Assembly: GCF_005405105.1 (NCBI RefSeq)
Contig: NZ_BJDK01000015.1
Location: 1 to 64,000 of the forward strand
Direction of reading: 5' to 3'
Source of the DNA: Lactiplantibacillus dongliensis
GTDB taxonomy: Bacteria > Bacillota > Bacilli > Lactobacillales > Lactobacillaceae
Length of the DNA stretch: 64,000 nucleotides
Part shown: positions 49,062-56,960 of the stretch, one piece after another
Position numbering within the stretch: position 1 is the stretch's first letter
Layout of the letters: each line of letters begins with the position of its first letter
Notes under the pieces: model-generated
The model's input: only the letters and a program-made list of their open reading frames with translations
Databases searched by the model: none
What the model was told of the DNA's origin: nothing
Made by a program: the position numbers and the translations under genes

Positions 49062-49436
49062 TTAACCTAAGTAATGAAAATCAGGGTCATTGCCCTTTTT
49101 GTCACACGCAAAAGCTTGCGTCAGTTCATTATGAAACGTCACTAGAATCGCCGGGGTCGCCCACGTTGACGCAGCCCAAAAGACGGTATCATCGAAATCG
49201 CGATTATCATTAGGATGCCGATAATACCCCCGTTGATCATCCCAAATTGTCCCATGGGTGTTTAACCAATCTTCCGCCAGCCCAGCTTGAACGACAGCAA
49301 TAACGTCTTGATTATCGCGAATCAAGGCACTGAGCTTAGCCCAATCTAACTGCCGATCATGTTCCTTAGGCCACTGTGAGCGAGTGCCTAGTGGGGTATG
49401 TTGTAAGGTTATTGGTGTTAAATCAATAAAATCCAT
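49062..49436 (-). CDS. Conserved hypothetical protein, lactobacillar
   Basis: About 124 residues from the ATG at 49436 (AAGGGTGG 8 nt upstream; the frame has a GTG four codons earlier). It is cytoplasmic, with no signal or membrane segment. It is rich in Asp and Trp: L-D-W-A-K-L, A-E-D-W-L-N, I-W-D-D-Q-R-G-Y-Y-R-H, T-V-F-W-A-A-S-T-W. I do not recognise a domain. It lies 45 bp before mvaS on the same strand, which suggests co-transcription but says nothing firm about function. Confidence 0.75.
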   Translation of the reverse strand: MDFIDLTPITLQHTPLGTRSQWPKEHDRQLDWAKLSALIRDNQDVIAVVQAGLAEDWLNTHGTIWDDQRGYYRHPNDNRDFDDTVFWAASTWATPAILVTFHNELTQAFACDKKGNDPDFHYLG

Positions 49437-49806
49437 TCGAGTCACCACCCTTGTCTAGTTTACCTGAAAGTAAGGTCTAAAAGAAAGTTTATTGGTCGTG
49501 ACTTAAGCTTTATTTACGCCCCCGTCTGACTAGCTTTAACGTGCTTAACAATCAAGATTTCAATAAAAATAATTTCTAATTAACCGGGACTGTACAGGAC
49601 CAATCGACAATTCCTGATCATCGGCCTTAGCCTAATATCAATCGCTTGGTTTAACCAGTGAATGTTGATTTTATATTTCTTGATTACTAGATCAGATGTC
49701 AATCAACCACTTTTATAATAAAGGTATACAAGTATCCTGAAGCATATTATAATTGAGGTGAAATCGTTAGTTAATTTGGCTTACCACATTAAGGAGGACC
49801 AAGCAC
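49437..49806 (+). promoter_or_regulatory. Promoter region of the MucBP adhesin
   Basis: About 370 bp without a gene. The last part holds two -10-like boxes: TATAAT at 49713-49718 and TATAAT at 49748-49753, the second 17 bp from TATACA (49725-49730). An A/T-rich stretch from 49680 and an AAGGAGG ribosome site at 49790 follow. The part nearer the unknown gene shows nothing notable. Confidence 0.5.
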
Positions 49807-52800
49807 ATGTTCACTTTGGGGAGAAGCAAGCAATGTTGGCTTAGTTTATTAGGACTTAGTTTAGGTTTCATCATAATGATAGCGATTACAGTTAGACCAG
49901 TTAACGCTAGTACGTTAACGGAGCTGACAACGACGAGTAGTGTCATCAGTCCACCACCAGCCACACCGTTACCAACCGCACGCGCAGTCACATCACTAGT
50001 GGCCCCGGCCACCACAGCCGATCCGATTACGGGCACGTTTGGAACGAGTCCATGGTCGCTGCAAGATGGTATCTTAACCATCGGTGCCGGTGATTTTGCT
50101 TCGCACTCCGGTAACACCTCACCTTGGAATGCTTATAGTTCACAGATTACAACAATCGATATTACGGGACCCGTTAATTTTAATACCAACGCCACTGGAA
50201 TCTTTGGCAATTTAGGCAATCTTACTGCCATCAACGGTCTCAGTTATATCAATACCAGTAAAACCACGATTATTGATGAGCTCTTCTATGCTGACTCACA
50301 GTTAACTGACCTCACCGGCATTGAAAATTGGCAAACCAGTAACATCCGTTCCATGAATCGCACCTTCTTTGCCACCGCGCTGGTTGGTACGCTTGATTTA
50401 AGTCATTGGGATGTCAGTTCATTAACCAACACCTCTATGGCCTTCTCACGTACTGGCGCGCTGGGTGATAATAGCGAGCGGTTATTCAAACGGTTAGATT
50501 TATCCGGCTGGAACTTTAAAGCTAGCAAAGTCAGCTTATCAATGTTTGGTTATCAGTTGCAGGTCTTAGATTTGGATACATCTAATTGGGAAAATACGAG
50601 TCATATTTCAAGTATGGACAGTATGTTTACCGTTTCTAGCTTGAGTAGTATCGACCTGTCATCTTTTGATATGCGTCACCTAGCATCCTCTTCTGGTGGG
50701 ACTTGGAGAATGTTCACTATGGCTTGGAACTTGAAAGTCCTCAAACTGGGCCCCTATTCTAAATTAGCCGGGACCGGCTTACCTGATGTCAATGAAACCA
50801 ATAAGTACACGGGTTATTGGCAAAACATCGGCACCGGGACTACCAATCATCCTAATGGCGATCAAGTCTTGACAACTGACCAACTGGTTTCAGCCTATGA
50901 TGGGACAAAAACCCAAGCCACCGATACCTTTGTCTGGCAACCCAAAGCAGCTCAACCAGTCACCGTCCATTATGTTGATGCTAATGACCCAATGACTGAG
51001 ATTCAGACGGCAACTAAAATTACCGGTGCTATCGACGACCCGTTTACCGTTACGCCGCCAAAAATTGACGGTTATACGTATCAAGGCACTCAAGATGACG
51101 CTGCGCTAACTGGGACGATCAGCGGCACCGCCCAAAGTCTCACCTTGCTGTACGCCAAACAAGGCCAAGTCACCGTGCACTATGAAGATTCTGCTGGTCA
51201 AAAATTAGCCCCTTCAAAAACAATGACGGGTGACATTGGCAGTGCCTATACAATTGAGACCCCTACTATTGAAGATTACAACTACCAATCAGCTTCAGCT
51301 AGTTTATCTGGCAACTATACGACTGCGGCCCAAACCATTACCTTGACCTATACCAAAACCATTAAGACGGGAACGGTCACCGTTAACTATCATGACGAAG
51401 CCGGCCATTCAATTGCAACGGCTAAAAAGATGACGGGCGATGTGGGTACGGCTTTCAAGATCGATCCACCAACAATTGCCGGTTATACCTACTTAGCTGG
51501 TGATTTGGCTGGCACTTATACCGCCGCGGACCAGACTGTGACACTAACCTATCGTCAATTACCAACTGAGGGTCAGGTTACCGTCAATTATTTAGACTCA
51601 GCCGGGCACGTATTGGCCGAACCGACGACCATGACTGGCAAACTCGGTAGTCAATATACGATTGAACCTAAGAAAATTACTGGTTACACGTATCATTCTG
51701 GTGACTTAACCGGAACCTATACCACCACCAGTCACGCAGTTAACTTGATTTATCAAAAAGAAGCCGCTCAAGGCACCGTGACCGTCAATTATGCAGATGA
51801 AACCGGTCGGCAATTAGCTGCGCCAACGACGCTAACTGGTAAAGTCGGTGCTGCTTATACGATTGAGAAGAAAGCGATTGACGGGTACACATTCCATCAA
51901 GGCGACCTCAATGGGACCTTTGCCGAAACTGCTAAAACGGTAACCCTCACTTATCGAAAAAACGCCGCTGCTAAAGGCAACGTGACCGTTAATTATCACG
52001 ATGATCAAGGTAAATCGCTGGCACCGACTGAAACCTTGTCGGGTGACGTAGATACGCCTTATACAATTAGTCAAAAAATCATTGCCGGCTACACTTACCA
52101 AAAAGCAACTGACAATTTGACTGGAACCTTTACAGCTACGGCTAAAACGGTGACCCTAATTTACCAACCAACGACGGTCCAACAAGGACGGGTTAACGTG
52201 AAATATCAGTCGGCATCGGGGCAGCCAGTCGCCACTGATCAGACTTTAACTGGTGATCTTGACACGACATATACGATTACGCCGCTTAAAATCACTGGTT
52301 ATCAGTATCAACAAGCAGATAGTCCCCTAACTGGCAAGTTCAGTAGCCACACACCAACTGTTACGTTGACCTACACGCCGGTTGCTGCCGATTTAGGTCA
52401 AGTTACCGCTAATTATTTAGACCTAGACGGCCATGTGATTGCGCCATTAACCAGCTTAAGTGGCGCTTTAGGAACGGCTTATACGACTACTGCTAAAGTG
52501 GTGGCTGGTTATACCTATGTTAAAACCGTTGGCGATCCTACTGGTACATTCAAATTACAGCCACAAGTGGTTAATTACTTCTATCAAAAACAAGCCCCAA
52601 GTAATGATCAACGCCAATTAACGGGGCAAGACTATACCATGACCGTTAACGGTCCAGCCCCAACCGTTACCGACTTTAAGGCCAAAGCTAAAGATAAGGA
52701 TGGCCAAGCCCTAACCGTGACTCTTGATCTTAGCCGAACAAATCGTCATAAGGTTGGGACTTATCCAGTGACCTTGAGTACCGCGGATGGTCAGACACTA

Positions 52801-53106
52801 ACGGTGAAGTTAATTGTGATTGCCGCCACAACTGATGGCGATAATGATGCGGCTGGTGATACAATCAATCCTGGTAAGAAGCCGGGATCATCAACAGTAA
52901 CTAGTTCCAAGCCAACTACGACCGTTAAACCGACCCCGTTGCCTAATAAGTTACCAGCGGCTACGACTTCGGACATTACTAATAACAAGAAGTCTAACAC
53001 CAACGCTGAATTACCAGCTACCGGTGAAACGATGACTTCTTTAGCAGTGATACTTGGATGGTTAGGTTTGCTAAGTTTTAGTTTCATTTACTTCCGACGT
53101 CATTAA
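49807..53106 (+). CDS. LPXTG-anchored cell-wall protein with DUF285 repeats and eight MucBP domains
   Basis: 1099 residues. Signal peptide 1-35. Residues about 115-340 are a DUF285/BspA-like leucine-rich region (repeated F-x-x-x-x-L-x-x-L-D-L-S-x-W-D/N-x-S and S-M-x-x-M-F). About 383-928 hold eight MucBP-type repeats of about 68 residues, each V-T-V-x-Y-x-D-x-x-G ... M/L-T/S-G ... Y-T-I ... G-Y-T-Y ... V-T-L-x-Y. A bacterial Ig-like module (about 935-1010) follows, then a Pro/Thr/Lys spacer. Sortase motif LPATG is at 1069-1073, with a hydrophobic helix and an RRH tail. It is an adhesin candidate for mucus or extracellular matrix. The repeat units differ enough to be old; R1, next to the leucine-rich region, is the most divergent. 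Confidence 0.95.
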   Translation: MFTLGRSKQCWLSLLGLSLGFIIMIAITVRPVNASTLTELTTTSSVISPPPATPLPTARAVTSLVAPATTADPITGTFGTSPWSLQDGILTIGAGDFASHSGNTSPWNAYSSQITTIDITGPVNFNTNATGIFGNLGNLTAINGLSYINTSKTTIIDELFYADSQLTDLTGIENWQTSNIRSMNRTFFATALVGTLDLSHWDVSSLTNTSMAFSRTGALGDNSERLFKRLDLSGWNFKASKVSLSMFGYQLQVLDLDTSNWENTSHISSMDSMFTVSSLSSIDLSSFDMRHLASSSGGTWRMFTMAWNLKVLKLGPYSKLAGTGLPDVNETNKYTGYWQNIGTGTTNHPNGDQVLTTDQLVSAYDGTKTQATDTFVWQPKAAQPVTVHYVDANDPMTEIQTATKITGAIDDPFTVTPPKIDGYTYQGTQDDAALTGTISGTAQSLTLLYAKQGQVTVHYEDSAGQKLAPSKTMTGDIGSAYTIETPTIEDYNYQSASASLSGNYTTAAQTITLTYTKTIKTGTVTVNYHDEAGHSIATAKKMTGDVGTAFKIDPPTIAGYTYLAGDLAGTYTAADQTVTLTYRQLPTEGQVTVNYLDSAGHVLAEPTTMTGKLGSQYTIEPKKITGYTYHSGDLTGTYTTTSHAVNLIYQKEAAQGTVTVNYADETGRQLAAPTTLTGKVGAAYTIEKKAIDGYTFHQGDLNGTFAETAKTVTLTYRKNAAAKGNVTVNYHDDQGKSLAPTETLSGDVDTPYTISQKIIAGYTYQKATDNLTGTFTATAKTVTLIYQPTTVQQGRVNVKYQSASGQPVATDQTLTGDLDTTYTITPLKITGYQYQQADSPLTGKFSSHTPTVTLTYTPVAADLGQVTANYLDLDGHVIAPLTSLSGALGTAYTTTAKVVAGYTYVKTVGDPTGTFKLQPQVVNYFYQKQAPSNDQRQLTGQDYTMTVNGPAPTVTDFKAKAKDKDGQALTVTLDLSRTNRHKVGTYPVTLSTADGQTLTVKLIVIAATTDGDNDAAGDTINPGKKPGSSTVTSSKPTTTVKPTPLPNKLPAATTSDITNNKKSNTNAELPATGETMTSLAVILGWLGLLSFSFIYFRRH

Positions 53107-53134
53107 AATTCAATAGTCATTAAAATTCAATAGT
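53101..53134 (+). repeat. 17-bp tandem duplication at the adhesin stop codon
   Basis: CATTAAAATTCAATAGT occurs twice in tandem (53101-53117, 53118-53134), followed by a third partial CATTAA. The first copy contains the last His codon and the TAA stop. Confidence 0.9.
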
Positions 53135-53142
53135 CATTAACA

Positions 53143-53187
53143 GCACCGACTGATGGGGATAAGATGGCCCCATCAGTCGGTGCCGTT
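53143..53187 (+). terminator. Terminator of the adhesin gene
   Basis: GCACCGACTGATGGGG (53143-53158) pairs with CCCCATCAGTCGGTGC (53168-53183), a perfect 16-bp stem followed by a short T run. Confidence 0.9.
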
Positions 53188-53308
53188 TTAATTTTGAAAC
53201 TTTTTGTAAATTCTGGCTTGACCTGGGACGGGTTTCATAACTTACAGTATAGGTGTGTTAAGGAAGCGCTTAATCACAACGCCAATAAATCTATCTGGAG
53301 GTTATATC

Positions 53309-53737
53309 ATGAGACTATTTCGGCGGTATCATCAATCTAACTTAAAAGCACCGGTCACTGGCACGCATGTCGATCTAAAGTCACTTGCCTCCAATTCGGC
53401 GTCACAAGTGATGTTAGCGATTAACCCAACGACTAACGAGGTCCATTCGCCGATTCATGGTGAAGTCACTGCTATCAGTCAACACGCCATCAAGTTACAA
53501 GACTTAGATGGTCATAATTATTGGGTTCATTTGAATCAAGTTCTAAATCAAGTCAAAACAACTATCTTCGACTGGCAAGTCCGCGTTGGTGATTCTGTCT
53601 CGCCGATGACCTTGCTAGGCACTTTAAACCTAAAGGCCGTCCAACAGGCCCACCAAGCTGTGGTCGTCACTCAAGCAACGTTGGACGCCAATGCGAATGA
53701 ACGAGAATTGACAACTGGGATGGTGATGCAATATTGA
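53309..53737 (+). CDS. Orphan EIIA(Glc)-like phosphotransfer protein
   Basis: 142 residues from the ATG at 53309 (TGGAGG upstream; the frame runs 18 codons further back without support). The fold pattern of EIIA(Glc) is visible: V-x-S-P-I-H-G-E-V, then H-A-I-K-L and W-V-H-L-N. His59 and His74 are 15 residues apart, as are the two active-site His residues of E. coli EIIA(Glc) (75 and 90), so phosphorylation by HPr is plausible. The sequence around them is diverged (S-Q-H-A-I for T-K-H-A-I; V-H-L for I-H-I-G). No EIIB or EIIC is nearby. It probably phosphorylates an EIIBC elsewhere or acts as a regulator. A small ORF overlaps its stop. Confidence 0.75.
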   Translation: MRLFRRYHQSNLKAPVTGTHVDLKSLASNSASQVMLAINPTTNEVHSPIHGEVTAISQHAIKLQDLDGHNYWVHLNQVLNQVKTTIFDWQVRVGDSVSPMTLLGTLNLKAVQQAHQAVVVTQATLDANANERELTTGMVMQY

Positions 53738-53895
53738 CACTCTTAATCACATTAATGATTATTCGGTTTATTCGTGGCAAAGTGACTGCACATCAAGCTA
53801 CGAACCCGGTTCATCACCCAGCTATTCACTACTTGCATCGCCAAACGCCGGTACAGTTGGATCATTCAGCTGATTCTTCGCGGCAAGCTAGTTAA
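53734..53895 (+). CDS. Possible 53-residue protein overlapping the EIIA stop
   Basis: A frame begins at a TTG whose last bases overlap the EIIA TGA (TTGA) and runs to TAA at 53893-53895. The N-terminal 12 residues are hydrophobic (T-L-L-I-T-L-M-I-I-R-F-I) and the rest is polar and His-rich (eight His). Overlap of this kind is typical of translational coupling. No homologue is recognised and there is no ribosome site of its own; an internal ATG at 53755 is an alternative. Coding status is uncertain. Confidence 0.4.
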   Translation: MTLLITLMIIRFIRGKVTAHQATNPVHHPAIHYLHRQTPVQLDHSADSSRQAS

Positions 53896-54553
53896 AGACG
53901 ATATCATTTTATTACTACTTACACAAAGTCATTACAGTAACTGATTCATAAGTATACATTATATTTTATGAGTATTTGCATTCTGTAATTAATTATTCCA
54001 TATAACAACGAAACCCAGTTTTAAATGACTGAGCTTTTTGTCATGCATTCAGGGTTTCAAACATTCACAAAAAATCGCACTAATTCATTTAACCGTTCTG
54101 TATTTCATACAAACTATAATCATATGATTGAGCTTACAATACTAATTATCTCCTACCTACTTTATCAAATAATCATTTAAGGTTAATAAAGTTACTGACT
54201 ATTCGATACAAACATCGTACAATTAAAAGAGCCCTAATCAAAAGATCATAAATTTCAGCATTGTTTATTAGACGATATTGATACCTTCCTAAACAATTCT
54301 GGTAAAATCAAGCCCAAATCCAGGCACATATCATGATCAAAAGTTATATTAGCTGTACTGAGACAATTCCATGTAATCTTAATATTCCACACCTCAAATA
54401 AACGTATAGCTTAAAACCTCAATACATATTTTCAACTAAAAAACTACCGAAAGAACACTAGGAATCGAGAAACAAAAGCTTCAATTTCTTAAATTGAAAC
54501 ACTGACCAAACACTCAAGTCAATAAAAGGTGAAACTATTTTGGAGGAATCATT
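53896..54553. other. AT-rich intergenic stretch
   Basis: About 650 bp, markedly more AT-rich than neighbours. It holds one stem-loop with outer arms GAAACCC and GGGTTTC and an inner ATGAC/GTCAT pairing (about 54009-54060), probably the terminator of the EIIA unit although the T run is weak. I see no gene. The last bases (from 54540) carry the GGAGGAA ribosome site of the lipoprotein gene. The base composition suggests acquired or decaying DNA. Confidence 0.5.
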
Positions 54554-55339
54554 ATGGCAAAGCACACACGTTTACGGGGAATAGCAAGCGTCTTACTTGC
54601 GCTATTACTTATATTTACTTTGGTTGGCTGTTCACAGAAAAAAGCAACTAAAACTAAATATTATGATAAAGATTTTATTTCTGCTTTAGAAACAGGTCTT
54701 CAAAACCGCTGGGAAATTACAGACAGCGTGAAAGATGCATCTAAAGCTTCAAAAGATATTTTAACCAAGTCAGTCAACGCTGAATTGAATGCCGTTAAAA
54801 CCTATAAAGATAAAAAGTTTAAAAACGACAAACTACATGAACAAGTCATTACCTATCTGAATGCACTTGAAGATCAAAAAAAGGCACTTAAAGTCTTTGA
54901 CAAATCAAGCTTTATCACCACATGGAATAAAGCTTATAATACCCGGACTGAAATGATCCTTAAAATCAATTCGAAATATAAGCTTAAGGTCGCGCCAAAA
55001 TATGAAGACGACTTAACAGAGTTAACACGCAACGGAGATTCAGTTGCTAAGAATGACAAGAAAGCAGCTGCAATAGATGAGATTATCAAAACTATTAAGT
55101 TCAAAAAAACCAAAGATGATGGCTATAACTACACATATGATGCCAAAGTCAAGAACACGTCTAATTATTCATTTAAGACTTTCGGGATTAAAGTAAAGCT
55201 TATGGATTCCAGCAAGACTGTCGTCAGTACCGAACCCGTCTTTACTGATGAATGGGCAAAAGGTCAAACTAATCAATTCGAATTTATGACCAACAAGAAG
55301 TTCACTTCATACAAAGTTATCCACGATTACGTTAACTAA
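54554..55339 (+). CDS. Lipoprotein with C-terminal FxLYD-like domain
   Basis: 261 residues. The lipobox L-V-G-C places the lipidated Cys at residue 26 after a hydrophobic signal. The central part (30-170) is Lys-rich and helical. The C-terminal part (about 180-261) reads Y-D-A-K-V-K-N-T-S-N-Y-S-F-K-T-F-G-I-K-V-K-L-M-D, ending in a beta-rich FxLYD-type module seen in many Gram-positive lipoproteins of unknown role. Its base composition is more AT-rich and its codons differ from the flanking genes (AAA, AAT, GAT, TAT favoured), a sign of transfer. GGAGGAA ribosome site. Confidence 0.85.
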   Translation: MAKHTRLRGIASVLLALLLIFTLVGCSQKKATKTKYYDKDFISALETGLQNRWEITDSVKDASKASKDILTKSVNAELNAVKTYKDKKFKNDKLHEQVITYLNALEDQKKALKVFDKSSFITTWNKAYNTRTEMILKINSKYKLKVAPKYEDDLTELTRNGDSVAKNDKKAAAIDEIIKTIKFKKTKDDGYNYTYDAKVKNTSNYSFKTFGIKVKLMDSSKTVVSTEPVFTDEWAKGQTNQFEFMTNKKFTSYKVIHDYVN

Positions 55340-55600
55340 GCTTTACATTAATTTTGTACACTTAGGTATATTTAAAAAAATTGTGCTTATACACCCACGT
55401 GGCTTCCGCTTTCACTCATGTCGTCATCCGCACGTAGTCCTACTATTTCCAGGATTGACCCATATTGAAACCTCTAAGTCATAGTAATATTACAATATGC
55501 GCTTACCTAATTGATGAATATAAACAAAAACGGACAAAAATCATTACTTCATTGTCAGACTTTAAGTTATCAAAGCCTAAGTTAGCCAAATGACGTGCAA
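55340..55600. other. Spacer between the lipoprotein gene and tRNA-Ser
   Basis: About 260 bp, AT-rich, with no ORF above 30 codons and no recognisable structure until the hairpin at 55602. I see nothing of note. Confidence 0.5.
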
Positions 55601-55601
55601 A

Positions 55602-55653
55602 TAAAAAATCAGGGATTTCGCTAAACGTTGATTTAGCGAGATTCCTGTTTTTT
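55602..55653. terminator. Terminator of tRNA-Ser, possibly bidirectional
   Basis: AAAAAATCAGGGATTTCGCTAAA pairs imperfectly with TTTAGCGAGATTCCTGTTTTTT; A and T runs at both ends. Confidence 0.8.
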
Positions 55654-55678
55654 AAATTTACCGTAGTACAACTTAATA

Positions 55679-55766
55679 AGGAGAGTACAGGATTTGAACC
55701 TGCGCGCCGGTATTAGCCGGTTCGCCGGATTTCGAGTCCGGTGCATTACCACTCTGCCAACTCTCC
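55679..55766 (-). tRNA. tRNA-Ser (anticodon CGA)
   Basis: On the reverse strand the acceptor GGAGAGT/ACTCTCC, a D arm with G-G-C-A-G-A-G, the anticodon stem CCGGA with loop CTCGAAA, a long variable arm (AACCGGC/GCCGG type) and the T arm with GTTCAAATC are all present. The anticodon is CGA, reading UCG. The long variable arm is class II, as expected for Ser. The 3' CCA is not encoded. It is an isolated tRNA gene with its own promoter. Confidence 0.95.
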
Positions 55767-55781
55767 ATGTGGTACTTGAAT

Positions 55782-55809
55782 AGTATAGCATAATTTTTGA
55801 GTAGAACAA
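55782..55809 (-). promoter_or_regulatory. tRNA-Ser promoter
   Basis: Reverse strand: TTGTTC (55804-55809), 16-bp spacer, TATACT (55782-55787) with TGC extension, 16 bp upstream of the tRNA. Confidence 0.75.
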
Positions 55810-55937
55810 ATATTTATTCATAAAAAACTTGACCAACCTGCCCCTCAATTTCACTTAAAATAACAGAAACCAGTCCCAATAAACGTACCTTAATAATGTG
55901 ACTAACAAAACTGTCAACATTAGCTTAAGGAGGTTGC

Positions 55938-55976
55938 ATGACCCTGTACGACCATACTTTAAAAAGGACTGATTAA
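55938..55976 (+). CDS. Twelve-residue leader ORF coupled to the downstream membrane protein
   Basis: The ribosome site AAGGAGG (55927-55933) is followed 4 nt later by ATG, then MTLYDHTLKRTD and a TAA at 55974-55976. The last A of the stop is the first A of the next start (TAATG). The ribosome site is better than that of the main gene, AAAAGGA inside the leader ORF. This is the layout of a translational-coupling leader. It could be chance, but the site, spacing and one-base overlap agree. No Cys, Trp or run of one amino acid suggests attenuation by a specific tRNA. Confidence 0.5.
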   Translation: MTLYDHTLKRTD

Positions 55977-56311
55977 TGATGTACAATTCTAACGAAACTC
56001 CCGCTGAAATCAAAGGCTGGAACTGGGGCGCCTTCATGTATCACTATATTTGGGGCATTGGTAACCATACCTACTTGCCATTATTATGCTTAATTCCGTT
56101 TTTCAATCTTATTTGGATTTTTGTCTGTGGCGCTAAAGGTAATGAATGGGCTTGGCGTTCTGGCGACTATCACGATGTTGAGACTTTTAAGAAAGTTCAG
56201 GCTACTTGGAATCTAGCTGGGCTAGTGGCATTTCTCTTCACCTTCATTACTACCCTAATTGCGGTCTTTTTCTTCTGGACTGCCATTGAATCAATCCTCG
56301 CATTGGGTTAA
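55976..56311 (+). CDS. Small conserved membrane protein of unknown function
   Basis: 111 residues. It begins with an amphipathic N-W-G-A-F-M-Y-H-Y-I-W-G-I-G segment, then a hydrophobic stretch (about 34-50), the G-A-K-G-N-E-W-A-W-R loop, a V-E-x-F-x-K-V-Q-x-x-W-N helix and a final membrane helix (about 80-102). This pattern occurs in a family of Firmicutes proteins of unknown function. Two start codons in tandem (55976, 55979). It is coupled to the 12-codon ORF upstream and ends near a terminator shared with apt. Confidence 0.8.
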   Translation: MMYNSNETPAEIKGWNWGAFMYHYIWGIGNHTYLPLLCLIPFFNLIWIFVCGAKGNEWAWRSGDYHDVETFKKVQATWNLAGLVAFLFTFITTLIAVFFFWTAIESILALG

Positions 56312-56372
56312 GTTAATTAGTATGGCAATCAGCCTATACAAAACCCATAAGTCTCCAACTTAATATCATAAC

Positions 56373-56415
56373 AAAAAGGTCACTAAATCAAAAAAATGAT
56401 TTAGTGACCTTTTTA
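56373..56415. terminator. Bidirectional terminator between the membrane protein and apt
   Basis: AAAAAGGTCACTAAATCA (56373-56390) pairs with TGATTTAGTGACCTTTTT (56397-56414), a perfect 18-bp stem; genes are convergent. Confidence 0.95.
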
Positions 56416-56423
56416 AATTAACG

Positions 56424-56942
56424 CTAAAACTTCATCAAACTCAACATATCATACTTCTTAAGTTTGTCACGGCCATGTAAGGCTTCCAATTCAACTAAGA
56501 AAGCCGTCCCAACCACATTACCGCCTAGTTCTTCAACTAATTGGATAGTCGCTGAGATCGTCCCACCAGTAGCTAACAAGTCATCGGTAACCAAAACATT
56601 TTGACCAGGTTTGATCGCGTCTTTATGCAAGTAAAGCGCTGATTGACCGTATTCCAAGTCATACGTTGCTTTGACAGTTGGTCGTGGCAACTTGCCTTTT
56701 TTACGAGCGGGGGCAAACCCAACGCCCAATTCGTAGGCCACAGGGCAACCGACAATAAAGCCGCGTGCTTCGGGGCCCACAATCATATCAACTTTTTTAT
56801 CACGTGCAAACTTCACAATTTGATCCGTAGCTTCGCGGTAGGCTTCGCCATCGGCCATTAACGGAGAAATATCCCGAAAAATGATACCGGGTTCCGGATA
56901 ATCCGGAATACTAGCCACATAATCTGTTAAATCTAATGCCAT
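56424..56942 (-). CDS. apt: Adenine phosphoribosyltransferase
   Basis: 172 residues. The PRPP-binding motif is [13 protein letters not shown], with the adenine-site region G-P-E-A-R-G-F. The N-terminal [17 protein letters not shown] is typical of APRT. It salvages adenine to AMP. It follows recJ by 18 bp, the order seen in many Firmicutes (recJ-apt). Confidence 0.97.
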   Translation of the reverse strand: MALDLTDYVASIPDYPEPGIIFRDISPLMADGEAYREATDQIVKFARDKKVDMIVGPEARGFIVGCPVAYELGVGFAPARKKGKLPRPTVKATYDLEYGQSALYLHKDAIKPGQNVLVTDDLLATGGTISATIQLVEELGGNVVGTAFLVELEALHGRDKLKKYDMLSLMKF

Positions 56943-56960
56943 TGCTTATAAACAGCTCCT

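Noticed and set aside
53734-54553. Transposase or phage remnant in the AT-rich island
   Set aside because: No DDE, integrase or terminal-repeat pattern could be read in any frame.
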